64,000 nt of DNA from Agarophyton chilense (lineage: Eukaryota; Rhodophyta; Florideophyceae; Gracilariales; Gracilariaceae): NCBI GenBank assembly GCA_030374765.1, contig JARGXX010000078.1, positions 1 to 64,000 on the forward strand. The letters are read 5' to 3'. Both the position numbers and the translations under genes were made by a program. The notes beneath the pieces are model-generated. The model was not told the DNA's origin. It was given only the letters and a program-made list of their open reading frames with translations, and ran no database searches. Position 1 is the stretch's first letter; each line of letters opens with the position of its first letter. This document shows, in pieces, positions 30,074-40,007 of the stretch.

Positions 30074-32392
30074 CTAAGTCCGGGGGACGTTTCCCTCAGC
30101 TTGGGGCTCAGCGTTGTCCTTGCGAAGGACCTGGGGTTGCGCGGACACCGCGCTAGGTCGTAGGGCCTGGTATCCTCTTCGTGGAGGCGTGAGTCCTGCC
30201 ACGAAGTAGACCATCGCCGGAATCCTTGCCGCTATCTCTGGAGAGGCCTCAATTATACGCTGTCGAGCCTGCGCTCGCATGGCCGGAGTGATCCACTCGC
30301 AATCAGCGACCACGTGGTCGGGATTGGCGCATAAGTAACAAGCTCCGTAAGCTTCGCGTTGCGGCGCATGCTGGCTCCGCTGGAGCCTTCGATCAACCCA
30401 TCCAACGCGCTTGGGCTGCGCCCACTCCTCCATACGGGTGTTATAGTTTGACACTACCGGAAGCGCGGGGTCACTTTGTCCCAACGGGTCAGATTGCGGA
30501 AGGGTTTCCGCCTCTGTTGTGCTACAACTGTAGCTTGGGTCCGTAGGCGGACCCTCTACATCGGTGCCGATATGCAGTATGGCGTCGTCGCCAAGATTAC
30601 GGCCTGTCAGAGCCGTATCGGTGGAAAGTGTCGTACCCTCCAGTGACATCACCGGTGCATTAGCCTGATACGGCTTGACATTCAACGGATGCCTGAGCGG
30701 TCGCGTCAGCCGTGACGTATGTCCATGAGACATAACCAGTTCAACCACAGCGTCCAAGGTCGTAAATCGATCGCGGTGGAGCTGGCGGTCTCGTGTAACA
30801 CACGAAGCGACGCTGGGCAAGAGCCCTTCGATAAAGGAAGCAATTTGCTCTTCCTGTGAATAAACCCCACAAAGTCTCGAGAACTTCAGGCGGACACGCT
30901 GTCCGAAAGACTGCTCAGTCTCACCAGCCCTCTGGCGTAGTAATCGGAGATCACGTACTAGATCCTGGATATACTCATCCTTCGCGTAGCTGCGTAGCAG
31001 CCTTTGGATAGCCTCTGGCCATGACTTGATTCCCGTGGAGGAATCGTCAATCGCGTCCACGTGCAAAGTACTGTCGTACGCTATACGGGCATTGCCCGTC
31101 AGGAAGTACGGGAGTACTAACTTTGCCATACCTTCGGAGATTCGGTTGTTATTGGCCTCGCGTTTGAACGCGGCTAAAAAGGTCAGGACTGACATAGGAT
31201 CTGCTCCGTCGAACCGACGGTTCGCCATGGTGGTATTGAACCGCTTGACCATAGAAGCGACACGTCGCTTAACTTTCGAGCTCTCGCTTGTTGCTCGATT
31301 ATCTAACCGATATGTCTTGTACGACAAGACTTTCTTGAAGCGGCTATTAGCAGGGTTAATCTCTGCGAGATTGTGCTTCCGCAAGTCTGCACCGGACTCT
31401 GAGCTCGAGGATGATATATCATCCGTGGACGAAGATTCCGAACCGGATTTGCGCTTCACCTTAGAGCTTTTGCGCTCCTGCTTGGCTCTGGAAGCCCTGG
31501 GCTTGTGTGAGGGAACCTCACCTTCTGATGGAGAAGTACCATGCTTCATAAGGAATGCCACCTGGCCTTGCAGGGCAGCTCGTTGGAACTCTAGGTCCTC
31601 GACCTTCTTGTCCTGGTTGACGATTCGAGTCTCCAGGCCCTGGAGCTCCTGTCCATTAGAAGTGACACCTCCTCGTTGTGTGGCATGCAACACCTGGCGG
31701 GGGATCTCGAACGCAAGAAAAGATTGAAGGCGTTGTTGCCGCGCAGCTTGCACTTCACCTACAACCTTTACAGTTAGTTCGGCGAGTCGAGCTTCGAGGG
31801 ATTCCCTCCAACTCCGCTCAGCCTCGTTAACCTGCTGGGTCACGAGCCTGGGCACGAGGTCTACGACCTCGGCAACGACGAGCTGTCGAACTTGCACCGG
31901 TACTACGTCCATTGGAAGTCTTGGGGATGGAGTTTCATCCACGTTGATGGGAATTCCTCCCGAGGGTGGGGCATGAAGACCTTTTTCAGGGGGAAACACC
32001 TTACTGGGACGAACGGTATCAGTCGTCGTAGACTGTTTCGCTGGGGGGTCCAGCCTCGGTAAGGGAAGGGGAGTGAACTCCACCCTAGGCAAGGTAGCAA
32101 GAGCTACCGATGGTGTGTTCACTGGCACACTAGGACCTGCAGGTCCGGAGGAAGAAGGTTCTTCCACGACTGGGGAGGGTGAGAAGGCTGCATCTCTCGC
32201 AGTCGCTGACTGCACCTCCCCGGGCGTCGGGCCATGGGCTAACTGGGCAACTCGGAAAAGTTTCGGGGGTTTGCTTCCGCTGAGTGCTGAGGCGTTGTTC
32301 TTTGTAGAACTAGCCTCTCGACCACTGACCGAAACGGACTGATTGTCGTTCGAAGTCGAACGCCTGAAGGAAGCACCCGATCGGGTGCTCAT
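30074..32392 (-). CDS. Ty3 gag of element 2
   Basis: This is a 772-codon copy of the gag at 20340-22658, with the CCHC knuckle kept and a few amino-acid differences, mostly in the N-terminal half. It looks whole. Confidence 0.92.
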   Translation of the reverse strand: MSTRSGASFRRSTSNDNQSVSVSGREASSTKNNASALSGSKPPKLFRVAQLAHGPTPGEVQSATARDAAFSPSPVVEEPSSSGPAGPSVPVNTPSVALATLPRVEFTPLPLPRLDPPAKQSTTTDTVRPSKVFPPEKGLHAPPSGGIPINVDETPSPRLPMDVVPVQVRQLVVAEVVDLVPRLVTQQVNEAERSWRESLEARLAELTVKVVGEVQAARQQRLQSFLAFEIPRQVLHATQRGGVTSNGQELQGLETRIVNQDKKVEDLEFQRAALQGQVAFLMKHGTSPSEGEVPSHKPRASRAKQERKSSKVKRKSGSESSSTDDISSSSSESGADLRKHNLAEINPANSRFKKVLSYKTYRLDNRATSESSKVKRRVASMVKRFNTTMANRRFDGADPMSVLTFLAAFKREANNNRISEGMAKLVLPYFLTGNARIAYDSTLHVDAIDDSSTGIKSWPEAIQRLLRSYAKDEYIQDLVRDLRLLRQRAGETEQSFGQRVRLKFSRLCGVYSQEEQIASFIEGLLPSVASCVTRDRQLHRDRFTTLDAVVELVMSHGHTSRLTRPLRHPLNVKPYQANAPVMSLEGTTLSTDTALTGRNLGDDAILHIGTDVEGPPTDPSYSCSTTEAETLPQSDPLGQSDPALPVVSNYNTRMEEWAQPKRVGWVDRRLQRSQHAPQREAYGACYLCANPDHVVADCEWITPAMRAQARQRIIEASPEIAARIPAMVYFVAGLTPPRRGYQALRPSAVSAQPQVLRKDNAEPQAEGNVPRT

Positions 32393-32480
32393 GACTGGGT
32401 CCGGGTGACGACCTGGGCAAAAAGACGAGTATCTCCTTGAATTTGAAGAAGTGAGAGTGCGTAGTCTCTTGTGTTTCTAA

Positions 32481-32492
32481 GTCGGGAGACCA
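32481..32492 (-). other. Putative primer binding site, Ty3 element 2
   Basis: GTCGGGAGACCA on the plus strand lies four bases inside the right LTR. A related 12-mer, TCGGGAGACCAG, recurs just inside LTRs 2 and 3, about 20 bp on the other side of the LTR edge. Confidence 0.55.
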
Positions 32493-32496
32493 GAAA

Positions 32497-33674
32497 TGTA
32501 ACGCAATGCGCTACTCGGGAGACCAGCCGCGGGCGGCGAGAGCTACGCACAGGCAGAGCCTGGAAAGCTGGGGTCGGCTATCTGGCCCTAGAGTCCGCAA
32601 CGACTCAAGAGAGGCGTCGTCTCACAGGCGAGGAGTGTCGACTAGACACAGACTCCTATCGTTCCACAGGAGCTCTAGGCGTCCGGAAGACGTGCTCGGA
32701 GTGGTGTCGATCCGACACGAACCGAAGTGATCGGCCTGGATATACGCCGCGTAAGACGAGTAGCCGGGGCGAGCCCCGGGATTGTACCAGAGCCCGGACT
32801 AGCGCCACGATCCTAACGTCGGCAACGACGCACCAACCACTTCCCCCAACGGGTGGCGATAACAGAGCAGGGCAAGCCCTGAGATTGTACCAGCGCTCAG
32901 ACGAGAGCGTCTGCTTGGCTATGCCGACTGGCGCCACAAAGTGGCAATCACTCACACCCAACGGGTGACGATAGCAAAGCAGGGCAAGCCCTGGGATTGA
33001 ACCAGCGCCCAGACGAATGCGCCTGCCTGGCTTTACCAGCTGCACCTGGAAGTGATACTCACTTATCCGAGGCTCCTGATCCACACCTCGGTATCCAACG
33101 GATACGGGTCTACAATCTGCTCGGGCAGTAGAACTGCCAGCGGTCCAATAGACCGAGCGAAAGTGCAATGCGCCACGCGGCGACCGATGGCCGTGAGGGC
33201 AAGGACTGGACGGGGAATAATCGATAGGCTAAAACGCGAGAGATACCTCTGCAGCAGTTGATCAGACTGCTGCCTGTCTTGTCGGCGTCGACTGGGAACG
33301 AAGGTCTGATAACCCTATAGTCTCAAGACACGAACTAGTAGTTCGGAGGCGTCGCTCGCCTCTTGGACTTTACTTCGGTCTAGTCCCCGGCGACCCGGCG
33401 CTCAGGTACCGCCGGCCGCTTAGCAGTTAGCCATTACGATAGATTACAACTAATAAATACAATTAAAATTACAAGGCAGCAGTGCAGAGCACTGTATGGT
33501 GCCAACCACACGAACTAGCTGCCGGCCATTGCCACACGTATGACACCTAGCGCCATGCACGGTATTCCATCCTGGCGGTATGCCAGCTATTACGGCGTCG
33601 TCACTGCTTAGTGTAAGGAGGTCGGAGGAGGGTGGCTACTTGTCCTCAATAAGGGCCCGGCGCGTTGCGTCACA
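32497..33674 (-). repeat. Ty3 LTR 3 (right; 5' LTR of element 2)
   Basis: This 1178-bp LTR is the outermost right LTR, followed by the target duplication GCTCG at 33675-33679. Confidence 0.95.
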
Positions 33675-33760
33675 GCTCGTTTGCGAACCATCTCGATGTT
33701 CACCGAAATGAGCAAACCTAAGGCAAGCACCTAGCTCACGACAGTACTTGCTGATGCTAG
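33675..33760. other. 86-bp host island between the two retrotransposon insertions
   Basis: This is cassette sequence matching 46232-46317 of unit 3. It holds the stranded start codon of the spliced gene (ATG on the minus strand at 33691) and part of the divergent promoter. Its left 5 bp and right 5 bp are the target duplications of the Ty3 and copia elements. Confidence 0.9.
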
Positions 33761-33933
33761 TGTTGGCAGTAGTGACTTCCATGGAGGAAGCCGTTCACTC
33801 GGTCTTGTCCTTTACTTATAGTGGTGCTCCTGTGCACGGTTTGTCTACTGATATCGGAGGGAAACTAATCGATAACGCCCGAGGGTGACCATGCTTACTT
33901 GGCCTACCGATCTTACTTGGCCTACCGATGACA
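33761..33933 (-). repeat. copia 3' LTR (left)
   Basis: The LTR is 173 bp, from TGTTGGCAG to GATGACA on the plus strand. It contains a doubled ACTTGGCCTACCGAT motif near its right end. Confidence 0.93.
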
Positions 33934-33945
33934 TTCCCCCTTAGG
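33934..33945 (-). other. copia polypurine tract
   Basis: The minus strand reads AAGGGGGAA directly before the 3' LTR. Confidence 0.75.
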
Positions 33946-36900
33946 TCAAGGCGTGCCAGAAATGGATGAAATTGAATGGAGCCCAATCATAGCTCTCAGC
34001 GTTGCGAGTTTAGATCCATAAACCTGCTTTGTCAGTGGGTCTGACACGTTGTGCTCGCTAGGGACAAAGTGAAATTCCACCAGTCCTTTCTTCGTGTAAT
34101 CGCGTACGGCCATTGTCGAAACGTCGATGTGCTTATTCTTGTCTGTCAGCTGGTCTTCTCTAGTCATGGTTAATGCGCGTGTGTTGTCCCCAAGGATCTC
34201 TATGGTGTCTTGGGGTGCGCCCATGTCGTTTATGGCTTTCTTCAACCACAGAGCTTCACGTGCTGCGTTGCATTCTGCAATGACTTCAGCTTCGGCGGTG
34301 CTCAAAGCTACGACGCTCTGTTTCTGTGAGCGCCAAGACACCGCTCCACTCCCGAGCAAGAAGAAGTAGGCACCAGTTGACTTTCGGTCCGAATGCTTCG
34401 GAGTCCAATCGCTGTCACAGTATCCCATCACACTGTGTGTACCACTCGTTCCACTTGAGCAATACTGAATACCGTAGTCCGTGGTTCCCTTCAGGTATCT
34501 CAGCACACACTTTGCCAACTCCCAGTGTGCCTCGGAGTAGGCGTGCATGAAACGCGACAAGAAAGAAACCGAGAACTGGATGTCAGGGCGTGTGCCATTG
34601 GCCAAGTATGACAGAGCTCCCACGAGCTCACGGAAGGGAACTTTCGGATTGTTCCCTGGTAGGAGGGTTAGATTGGCAGATGCTAAAATGGGAGCACCGG
34701 ATGATTTGCACTCGTTCATCGAGAACTTTTTCAGAATGTCCTTTACGTACTGTCGCTGAGTAATTGTGGCCATGCTGTTCCGGGTGTCTAAAAGCACTTC
34801 TATGCCGAGAAAAAGTCTAACTTGGCCGAGATCCCGAACTTCAAACCTCGGAGAAAGTTTGGAGACCAACCACGAGTGTCCTTCGTTTCCCTTGCAGGCG
34901 GTTAGTAGATCATCCACATATACAAGAACGTAGAGTTTTCCAAACTCGGCTATCTCGGTCACAAAAAGGCTGGGGTCCGATTTCCCCTTCGTAAAGCCGA
35001 TGTCTTCAAGAACCTTCGAGAATACCATATAGAATGCTCTTGCCGCCTGTTTTAAACCATACAGGGATTTGAGCAGCTTCCAGACTGTTCCCGGGGCATT
35101 CCCAAATTCTTTCTTGAGTTCATCAGGTAGCTGCGGCGGTTTCACGTAAATCTCCTCTTCTAGGTCTCCGTAGAGGAACGCAGTCTTAATATCGATGTGC
35201 CTTAACTCGAGATTGGCATTGACAGCGTGTGCGACAAGAATCCGGAAGGTTGATAGTCGGGAAACTGGTGCGAAGACCTCCGAGAAGTTTATGCCGTACT
35301 TCTGTTTTAATCCTTTAGCTACGAACCTTGCCTTATATCTCATGATATCGCCCTTTTCGTTGCGCTTTATATCGAATGTCCATTTAGACGGAATGGGTTC
35401 AGCATGTTCTGGTAACCGTTCCTCGGTAAATACATTTCGCTCCGTTAGGGACTGCAGTTCTGATTTCATTGCGTCAATCCACTTGGCCCGGTCTTTGCCT
35501 TCCATGGCCTCGAGAGCGGTGGCTGGTGCAGCACGTGATGTTTTTGCAATGTGATCTATGGTCAGGAATGCAAGAGCGCTATAACTCGACATCCAAGGCA
35601 GCGCGTTTCGTGCCTTCTCGGTTGGCTTTCTTTTACGTCCACTCCGTCGTGTTGTCTCTGCCGGGGTTTCGTTTTCACAGACTGTGTGAGGTGCTAACTC
35701 CGGTAACTCTTCAGCGATTTCACCGTTTCCTATGTCACTGGCGGTGTTAAAGTCGGCTTCAATAATGTCTACCAACTCATTGCTGTGCACATCCTCTTCT
35801 GCCTCTCTTGGGTGTTGTTTCTCGCTTTCGTCGAAGCGTACGTCATGGGATGTGTATATTTTGTTTCTTTCCGGCACATACACACGGTAGCCTGAGGGTC
35901 CGTATCCGACTAGTACCCCATTCCAAACCTTCCCGTCGAATTTCGTTCGGCGTTGATTCGGTGGGCGCATGATGTACGCCTTACAGCCGAAGACTTTCAA
36001 GTTGGAAATATTTGGTCGAGTTCCCGTGAGAGCCTCGTGTGGTGTTCGGTTCTTGTACTTGGGGTGAGTGGACTTTGTGAGACACCGGTTTCGAACGTAA
36101 TTGGCGGTGCGCAATGCTTCTTCCCAAAGTTTTTTCGAGTTCTTTAAGTTGGGGTTCCTCTTTTCTAGATCATGCACGGCTGCTCTTGCCATTTGAACGA
36201 TTGTTCGGTTTAGCAGCTCGGCCCTTCCATTAGACTCTGGTGAATATGGGGCAGTGACCTCATGCTTTATTTGGCGTCTGGCCAGCTTTGCTTCCACTTC
36301 TTTGCTGATGAACTCTCCACCTCTATCCGTGCGGATTTTTTGTATCTTTTGCACCTTTTTACCTGTGGTGGCTTCAATGTCAGTGAGGAATTCATCGATG
36401 CGGGTTGCGACATGGTTCTTTTTCTTTAACGGAAGAATACAAGATGCCCCGGTGGCGTCGTCGAGCGCAGCCAGGTTGTATATGTTTCCTTTCACCGATG
36501 GGGGCGATATTTCCCCGATGAGGTCCATATGCACAAGTTCGAGTGGTGAGTTATGTCGGAATTCGACAGGTTTATGGCTCTTCTTTGTGGCCTTTCCGTG
36601 CTCGCACGACTCACAGGTCTGTTCCTCTGGTTTCTTATTTAGGTCTTCAAGGCCAAGTGCGGCCTCTTCGCGGATCATCTTCTCGATGATTGGTGAGCTG
36701 ATGTGGCACATTCGAGAGTGCATTAGGTTTATATTCATTGTCATCAATGCGTTCGGAGCGTCTCTGTGTCGCAAGCTCTCAATACATGCAACATTCACCT
36801 CCACAGATGATCCGCGCATCACATTGGTGTTGTCCTTAGCAACAATTATCTCGTTTGTGTATGGGGGTAGAGAGATAAAGTATCCCTTTCTGGTCAGTGT

Positions 36901-37008
36901 AGAGCAACGCCCAGTTAGGGGATACTTGAAGATGCAACTCATAGAATGAGGATTGAACCCTCCGAGGGTTATGATTATGATCCCCTCTAAGGTGTGCTGA
37001 GGTGGCAC
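33946..37008 (-). CDS. copia pol: integrase, RT, RNase H
   Basis: This is an open frame of 1020 codons. Residues 90-150 hold the integrase zinc region (HSRMCHIS and CESC). The integrase core has Asp162 (HMDLIG), Asp228 (IRTDRGGEF) and the following SPESNGRAE. The reverse transcriptase has KARFVAKGLKQKYG and the YVDD box in VLVYVDDLLTA. RNase H has GYCDSDW and DRKSTGAYFF near the C-terminus. The protein would copy and integrate the element. The frame is open from integrase to RNase H, while the upstream gag-protease part is broken. Confidence 0.9.
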   Translation of the reverse strand: MPPQHTLEGIIIITLGGFNPHSMSCIFKYPLTGRCSTLTRKGYFISLPPYTNEIIVAKDNTNVMRGSSVEVNVACIESLRHRDAPNALMTMNINLMHSRMCHISSPIIEKMIREEAALGLEDLNKKPEEQTCESCEHGKATKKSHKPVEFRHNSPLELVHMDLIGEISPPSVKGNIYNLAALDDATGASCILPLKKKNHVATRIDEFLTDIEATTGKKVQKIQKIRTDRGGEFISKEVEAKLARRQIKHEVTAPYSPESNGRAELLNRTIVQMARAAVHDLEKRNPNLKNSKKLWEEALRTANYVRNRCLTKSTHPKYKNRTPHEALTGTRPNISNLKVFGCKAYIMRPPNQRRTKFDGKVWNGVLVGYGPSGYRVYVPERNKIYTSHDVRFDESEKQHPREAEEDVHSNELVDIIEADFNTASDIGNGEIAEELPELAPHTVCENETPAETTRRSGRKRKPTEKARNALPWMSSYSALAFLTIDHIAKTSRAAPATALEAMEGKDRAKWIDAMKSELQSLTERNVFTEERLPEHAEPIPSKWTFDIKRNEKGDIMRYKARFVAKGLKQKYGINFSEVFAPVSRLSTFRILVAHAVNANLELRHIDIKTAFLYGDLEEEIYVKPPQLPDELKKEFGNAPGTVWKLLKSLYGLKQAARAFYMVFSKVLEDIGFTKGKSDPSLFVTEIAEFGKLYVLVYVDDLLTACKGNEGHSWLVSKLSPRFEVRDLGQVRLFLGIEVLLDTRNSMATITQRQYVKDILKKFSMNECKSSGAPILASANLTLLPGNNPKVPFRELVGALSYLANGTRPDIQFSVSFLSRFMHAYSEAHWELAKCVLRYLKGTTDYGIQYCSSGTSGTHSVMGYCDSDWTPKHSDRKSTGAYFFLLGSGAVSWRSQKQSVVALSTAEAEVIAECNAAREALWLKKAINDMGAPQDTIEILGDNTRALTMTREDQLTDKNKHIDVSTMAVRDYTKKGLVEFHFVPSEHNVSDPLTKQVYGSKLATLRAMIGLHSISSISGTP

Positions 37009-37780
37009 TGTTTTCTGGTTAGAATTCGCCTATAAGGGAAAATTCGGATGGCCCATGGTTGGATCGGCCCCGTGATACACGTGGCTTAATTTTGGCACCG
37101 AATTTCGGATATTTGTAGAACGTTGGACTTTTGGGCCCTGACAGTTGGATCTCCACGTGTATGGCCCTGAGCAGGTGTGCACTACTGTAGAGTTTAGTTA
37201 GTGGGCCCTACTTAGGGAGATGAGATCTGACAGTCCGAAGCTCAAAGTAAATGGGAACCAAGGTTGGTCTGCGATACCTTTAGAGGTTCTTCGTCGCCAT
37301 CGTGTCGGCCTTACAACCCGGAACGGGCTCTGGTTAGCAACGCCTGCGTAGGGACACGACTCCACTTGGAGAGTGCCCACGTTTGGGTTCCGTGCAACCA
37401 CCCCCTTGGGACCGCTCAGACGACCTGCGTGCACGATACCCCGTGGGGGTTCTGCTTACTTGTTGCGTGCTTTTTGTGTTTCCATTCGAGGACAGGTTTT
37501 CGCCCCTGTATTGGGTTTCTTTTGTTGTTTCGCCCCTTTTCTGGTTCTCGGGTCTGGTGCCTGTTAGTGCCCGACCCTCGCCCCGTTTTTCCTCTTCGCC
37601 GGATTTTCCCCCATTCTTTGGGATACCCATACCCATTCCCGATCCAACGGTTTCTACCCCTCACCTCCGACGGTACTGCCGGAATCCCCCGTGGGAGTTA
37701 CACCCCACACTACGGGTGGAACGGAGGGCTCTGTCTCTGAGTCTGCCTCCCCCAGGGAGCAAGGCTTCGAACACCTTGAG
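37009..37780. other. Unassigned segment inside the copia element
   Basis: These roughly 0.77 kb lie between protease-region and integrase-region coding in the copia element and show no copia-like coding on either strand. The base composition changes and short inverted repeats (CCCTCC/GGAGGG type) occur near its ends. It could be a secondary insertion or a strongly decayed part. I found no convincing terminal repeats. Confidence 0.35.
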
Positions 37781-38884
37781 AGCACTTCCCGTCGCCGGGT
37801 TTTGCTCCACAGTCAGCACGGTTGTTGACATAAGATTTGTTCGTAGGTTTGGGACAAAGGACACGTTCTGTAACACGATGTCGTGTTGGGCGTTGTCTAT
37901 GATAGATGTTAGCCTGACGTCTCCTTTGCCCTTCACAGCCGAAGATGTCTTTTTTCTGCCGTTCCTACTGACGTTTCACAAGTTGCCGGTTTGAAGTTCT
38001 CTAGGATGCGCTTCATTGGCGTCATGTGCTCGCTAGCGCAGCTGTCTAAAAACCATGTACTTCCGTTCGTGGGACCGCCGAGAAAGTCACTTTTCGTCAA
38101 CATTGCGAATGTTCCAGTGTTGTTTCCACCCTGCCCATCGTGTTCGCCGCCTTTTTTGTTGCGTGTGTTATGCCAACAGTCTCTTTTCATGTGCCCACGT
38201 TTACCACATTGGTGACATATGATTTCCTGTAATCTTCTCTTTCTTCCGGTGCCTGTGCGGTCGTTGTTCCGGCGTGTGAAAAAGAATGTGTTTGTGCTGC
38301 TGCTGTCCTCAGATTTTCTTGCCTTGAGTTCTTGTTCCTTCTGCTGGAGTCTTGCGACAACCTCTAGAAAATCTGGCATTTCATCTCTGGTTATATAAGA
38401 GTCTCTCATCGCCGAATACTCTTCTGGTAGTCCAGCCATTAGTGCCTCACATTTTTCGTCGTTTGTTAACACCTTCTCAGCTCGCGCCATATTGGTTTCA
38501 ATTAGCGCGATACGATCAGCATACGCCTGGATTGATTCGTCTTCTTCCAGTCGCATTTGGTTCATTTTGATTCGCATCGTGTACAGCGCTGCTCTATTTT
38601 GCGCCTCGTACTTCTGTTTCAAGGTGTTCCACATTTCTTGAGCAGTGTTCATTCCCATGATGACCGGCTTTTCCTTAGATTCAATCGTGCACAGGATCCT
38701 GGCCATTGCTTGGTTGTTCTTTTTGTTCCACTCTTTGAAAGCCTTTTCGCTCTCCGGTGGTACCTCTTCGCCGCTGACATACTACCACAGGTCTTCCCCG
38801 ATAAGAAGAGGCTTCATCTGACTTTCCCACTCCACATAGTTGCTATCTTTCAGGAGGATGAGTGGGTACTTGTAGCTACTCATT
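37781..38884 (-). pseudogene. copia gag and protease region (broken)
   Basis: The gag has a typical copia-like helical region (ARILCTIESKEKPVIMGMN, LAKL-type repeats) and the CCHC knuckle CHQCGKRGHMKRDC near 38180-38220. It is followed by a protease region with WFLDSCASEHM (Asp-Ser-Cys at the active-site position) and LQNVSFVPNLRTNLMST. The gag probably begins near 38884 (MSSYKYPLIL). The region carries a few breaks and is a fossil. Confidence 0.8.
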
Positions 38885-38923
38885 TTCTTTTGTCGTTACT
38901 GGGATATGTTGGCGTTCTCAAGC

Positions 38924-38937
38924 CTGGGCCCATAACC
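38924..38937 (-). other. copia primer binding site (internal initiator tRNA-Met type)
   Basis: CTGGGCCCATAACC on the plus strand equals the anticodon stem-loop of eukaryotic initiator tRNA-Met around CAT. It lies two bases inside the 5' LTR. Drosophila copia is known to be primed by a 5' half of initiator tRNA-Met cut in the anticodon loop, using this same sequence. Confidence 0.85.
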
Positions 38938-38939
38938 GA

Positions 38940-39112
38940 TGTTGGCAGTAGTGACTTCCATGGAGGAAGACTTTCACTCGGTCTTGTCCTTTACTTATAG
39001 TGGTGCTCCTGTGCACGGTTTGTCTACTGATATCGGAGGGAAACTAATCGATAACGCCCGAGGGTGACGATGCTTACTTGGCCTACCGATCTTACTTGGC
39101 CTACCGATAACA
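38940..39112 (-). repeat. copia 5' LTR (right)
   Basis: The LTR is 173 bp, from TGTTGGCAG to GATAACA, followed by GTTAG (39113-39117) as the second target duplication. Confidence 0.93.
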
Positions 39113-39368
39113 GTTAGCCTGAGAAAGAACGGAGAGTCGAAAGATGAGATAGATTAATATATTCCAATGTTTGAGAGTGAAGCTTAGAAGTGGCTGTCTG
39201 TACGTTCCTTCGTTTCGTACCGGCGATTAGTCTTTCTCTTCGTGAGCATCTCATAGAGTTTCAGTTGTAGAAGTTATCATAGCAAGTTCAAGACATTCAA
39301 GGCCTTGGCTCGGGGCGTAACGTCGAGTCAATGCACATCATTCTGAGTTTCACCTCGTTTTGTTCATT

Positions 39369-39731
39369 ATGTACAAGTGCAAAGTTTGTAGTAGAACTTT
39401 CCGTCATTCCGTCTATTTTGGGCGTCCCGTTAAACATTCGAAACGTTTGCAATGGAAATCACACAGCAATTGTCTTGCCGAATCGCAAGCCTCACAGCAA
39501 ACAGCGACATCTCTTCCTGTAATTCCGGTGGGTGACGTAGATAACGTAGATATTGCGAATATGACGAACAGCCCTACGTTCGAAGATTGTCATCAAAGAG
39601 GCGTGTGTCCATCCCACGAACATTGGAACCTTGTGGCAGACGATGTGTTCCCATTCTTTGAAGCCTATAAGGCCTCAACGCAACCTCTGTATCCCAAGCT
39701 GAAGAAACCAAGCCGTGGTCCGTGGTCCTGA
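39369..39731 (+). CDS. Small zinc-finger-like protein, unit 2
   Basis: This 120-codon ORF is identical in protein to the one at 6185-6547. The copia element lies about 250 bp upstream, in what is its promoter region in other units, so its expression may differ from that of the other copies. Confidence 0.5.
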   Translation: MYKCKVCSRTFRHSVYFGRPVKHSKRLQWKSHSNCLAESQASQQTATSLPVIPVGDVDNVDIANMTNSPTFEDCHQRGVCPSHEHWNLVADDVFPFFEAYKASTQPLYPKLKKPSRGPWS

Positions 39732-40007
39732 ACATATCCACCCCTCGTGCACTACTCTGTCTATTGCGACATTGCCTGACTCATCAGATGGCCCTCTGTG
39801 TGTCCGAGAGTACTGCTTTGATGGTTTTCGAGATTGAAGGCAACTTACCGGAGTCGTAACGAGATTTACATCGTATCTTTGCTAGCGTCGAGGCATTCGA
39901 GAGAAAACGGCATCGCGTCAGTTAGTTTAGTGGTTGGATTCGAAATATGGCTAGCAATCTAACTACAATTACGGGCAGTTGCCCCGTGGTCGATTACATC
40001 TCCTCAA

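Larger units (their letters stand above)
13028..33674 (-). mobile_element. Compound Ty3/gypsy chromovirus: LTR-internal-LTR-internal-LTR
   Basis: Two full Ty3/gypsy elements in the same orientation share their middle LTR, giving 20,647 bp. The outer LTRs are flanked by one matching 5-bp duplication, so the structure goes back to a single integration. LTRs start TG and end CA. Each internal region is 8556 bp and carries gag, pol in the order PR-RT-RNase H-integrase, a chromodomain ORF and antisense ORFs. Gag and pol are separate ORFs in different frames, as is usual in the family. Both internal copies look whole. By eye the middle and right LTRs differ at about 2 sites, the left LTR differs from them at about 15 of 1179 sites, and the internal copies differ by a few tenths of a percent. 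The element is young. Confidence 0.95.
33761..39112 (-). mobile_element. Ty1/copia LTR retrotransposon (broken)
   Basis: The element is 5352 bp long, minus-oriented, with 173-bp LTRs (TG...CA) and a 5-bp target duplication differing at one base (GCTAG/GTTAG). Parts in element order are 5' LTR, tRNA-Met-type primer site, gag with CCHC knuckle, a protease region, then integrase-RT-RNase H, polypurine tract and 3' LTR. Integrase before RT defines Ty1/copia. LTRs differ at about 5 of 173 positions by eye, so it is older than the Ty3 compound. The upstream gag-protease part carries a few breaks (about two to four) and perhaps a secondary insertion. The downstream pol frame is long and open. Confidence 0.93.
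6827..40007. repeat. Cassette unit 2 (interrupted by Ty3 pair and copia element)
   Basis: The host parts are 6827-13027, 33675-33760 and 39113-40007. The breaks are the Ty3 insertion (target duplication GCTCG at 13023-13027 and 33675-33679) and the copia insertion (GCTAG at 33756-33760, GTTAG at 39113-39117). The kinase is intact. Its neighbouring spliced gene is split by the Ty3 compound. Confidence 0.93.

Noticed and set aside
36254-36949. 231-codon plus-strand ORF opposite copia integrase
   Set aside because: Shadow of the integrase coding region, Phe/Ser-rich with no motif.
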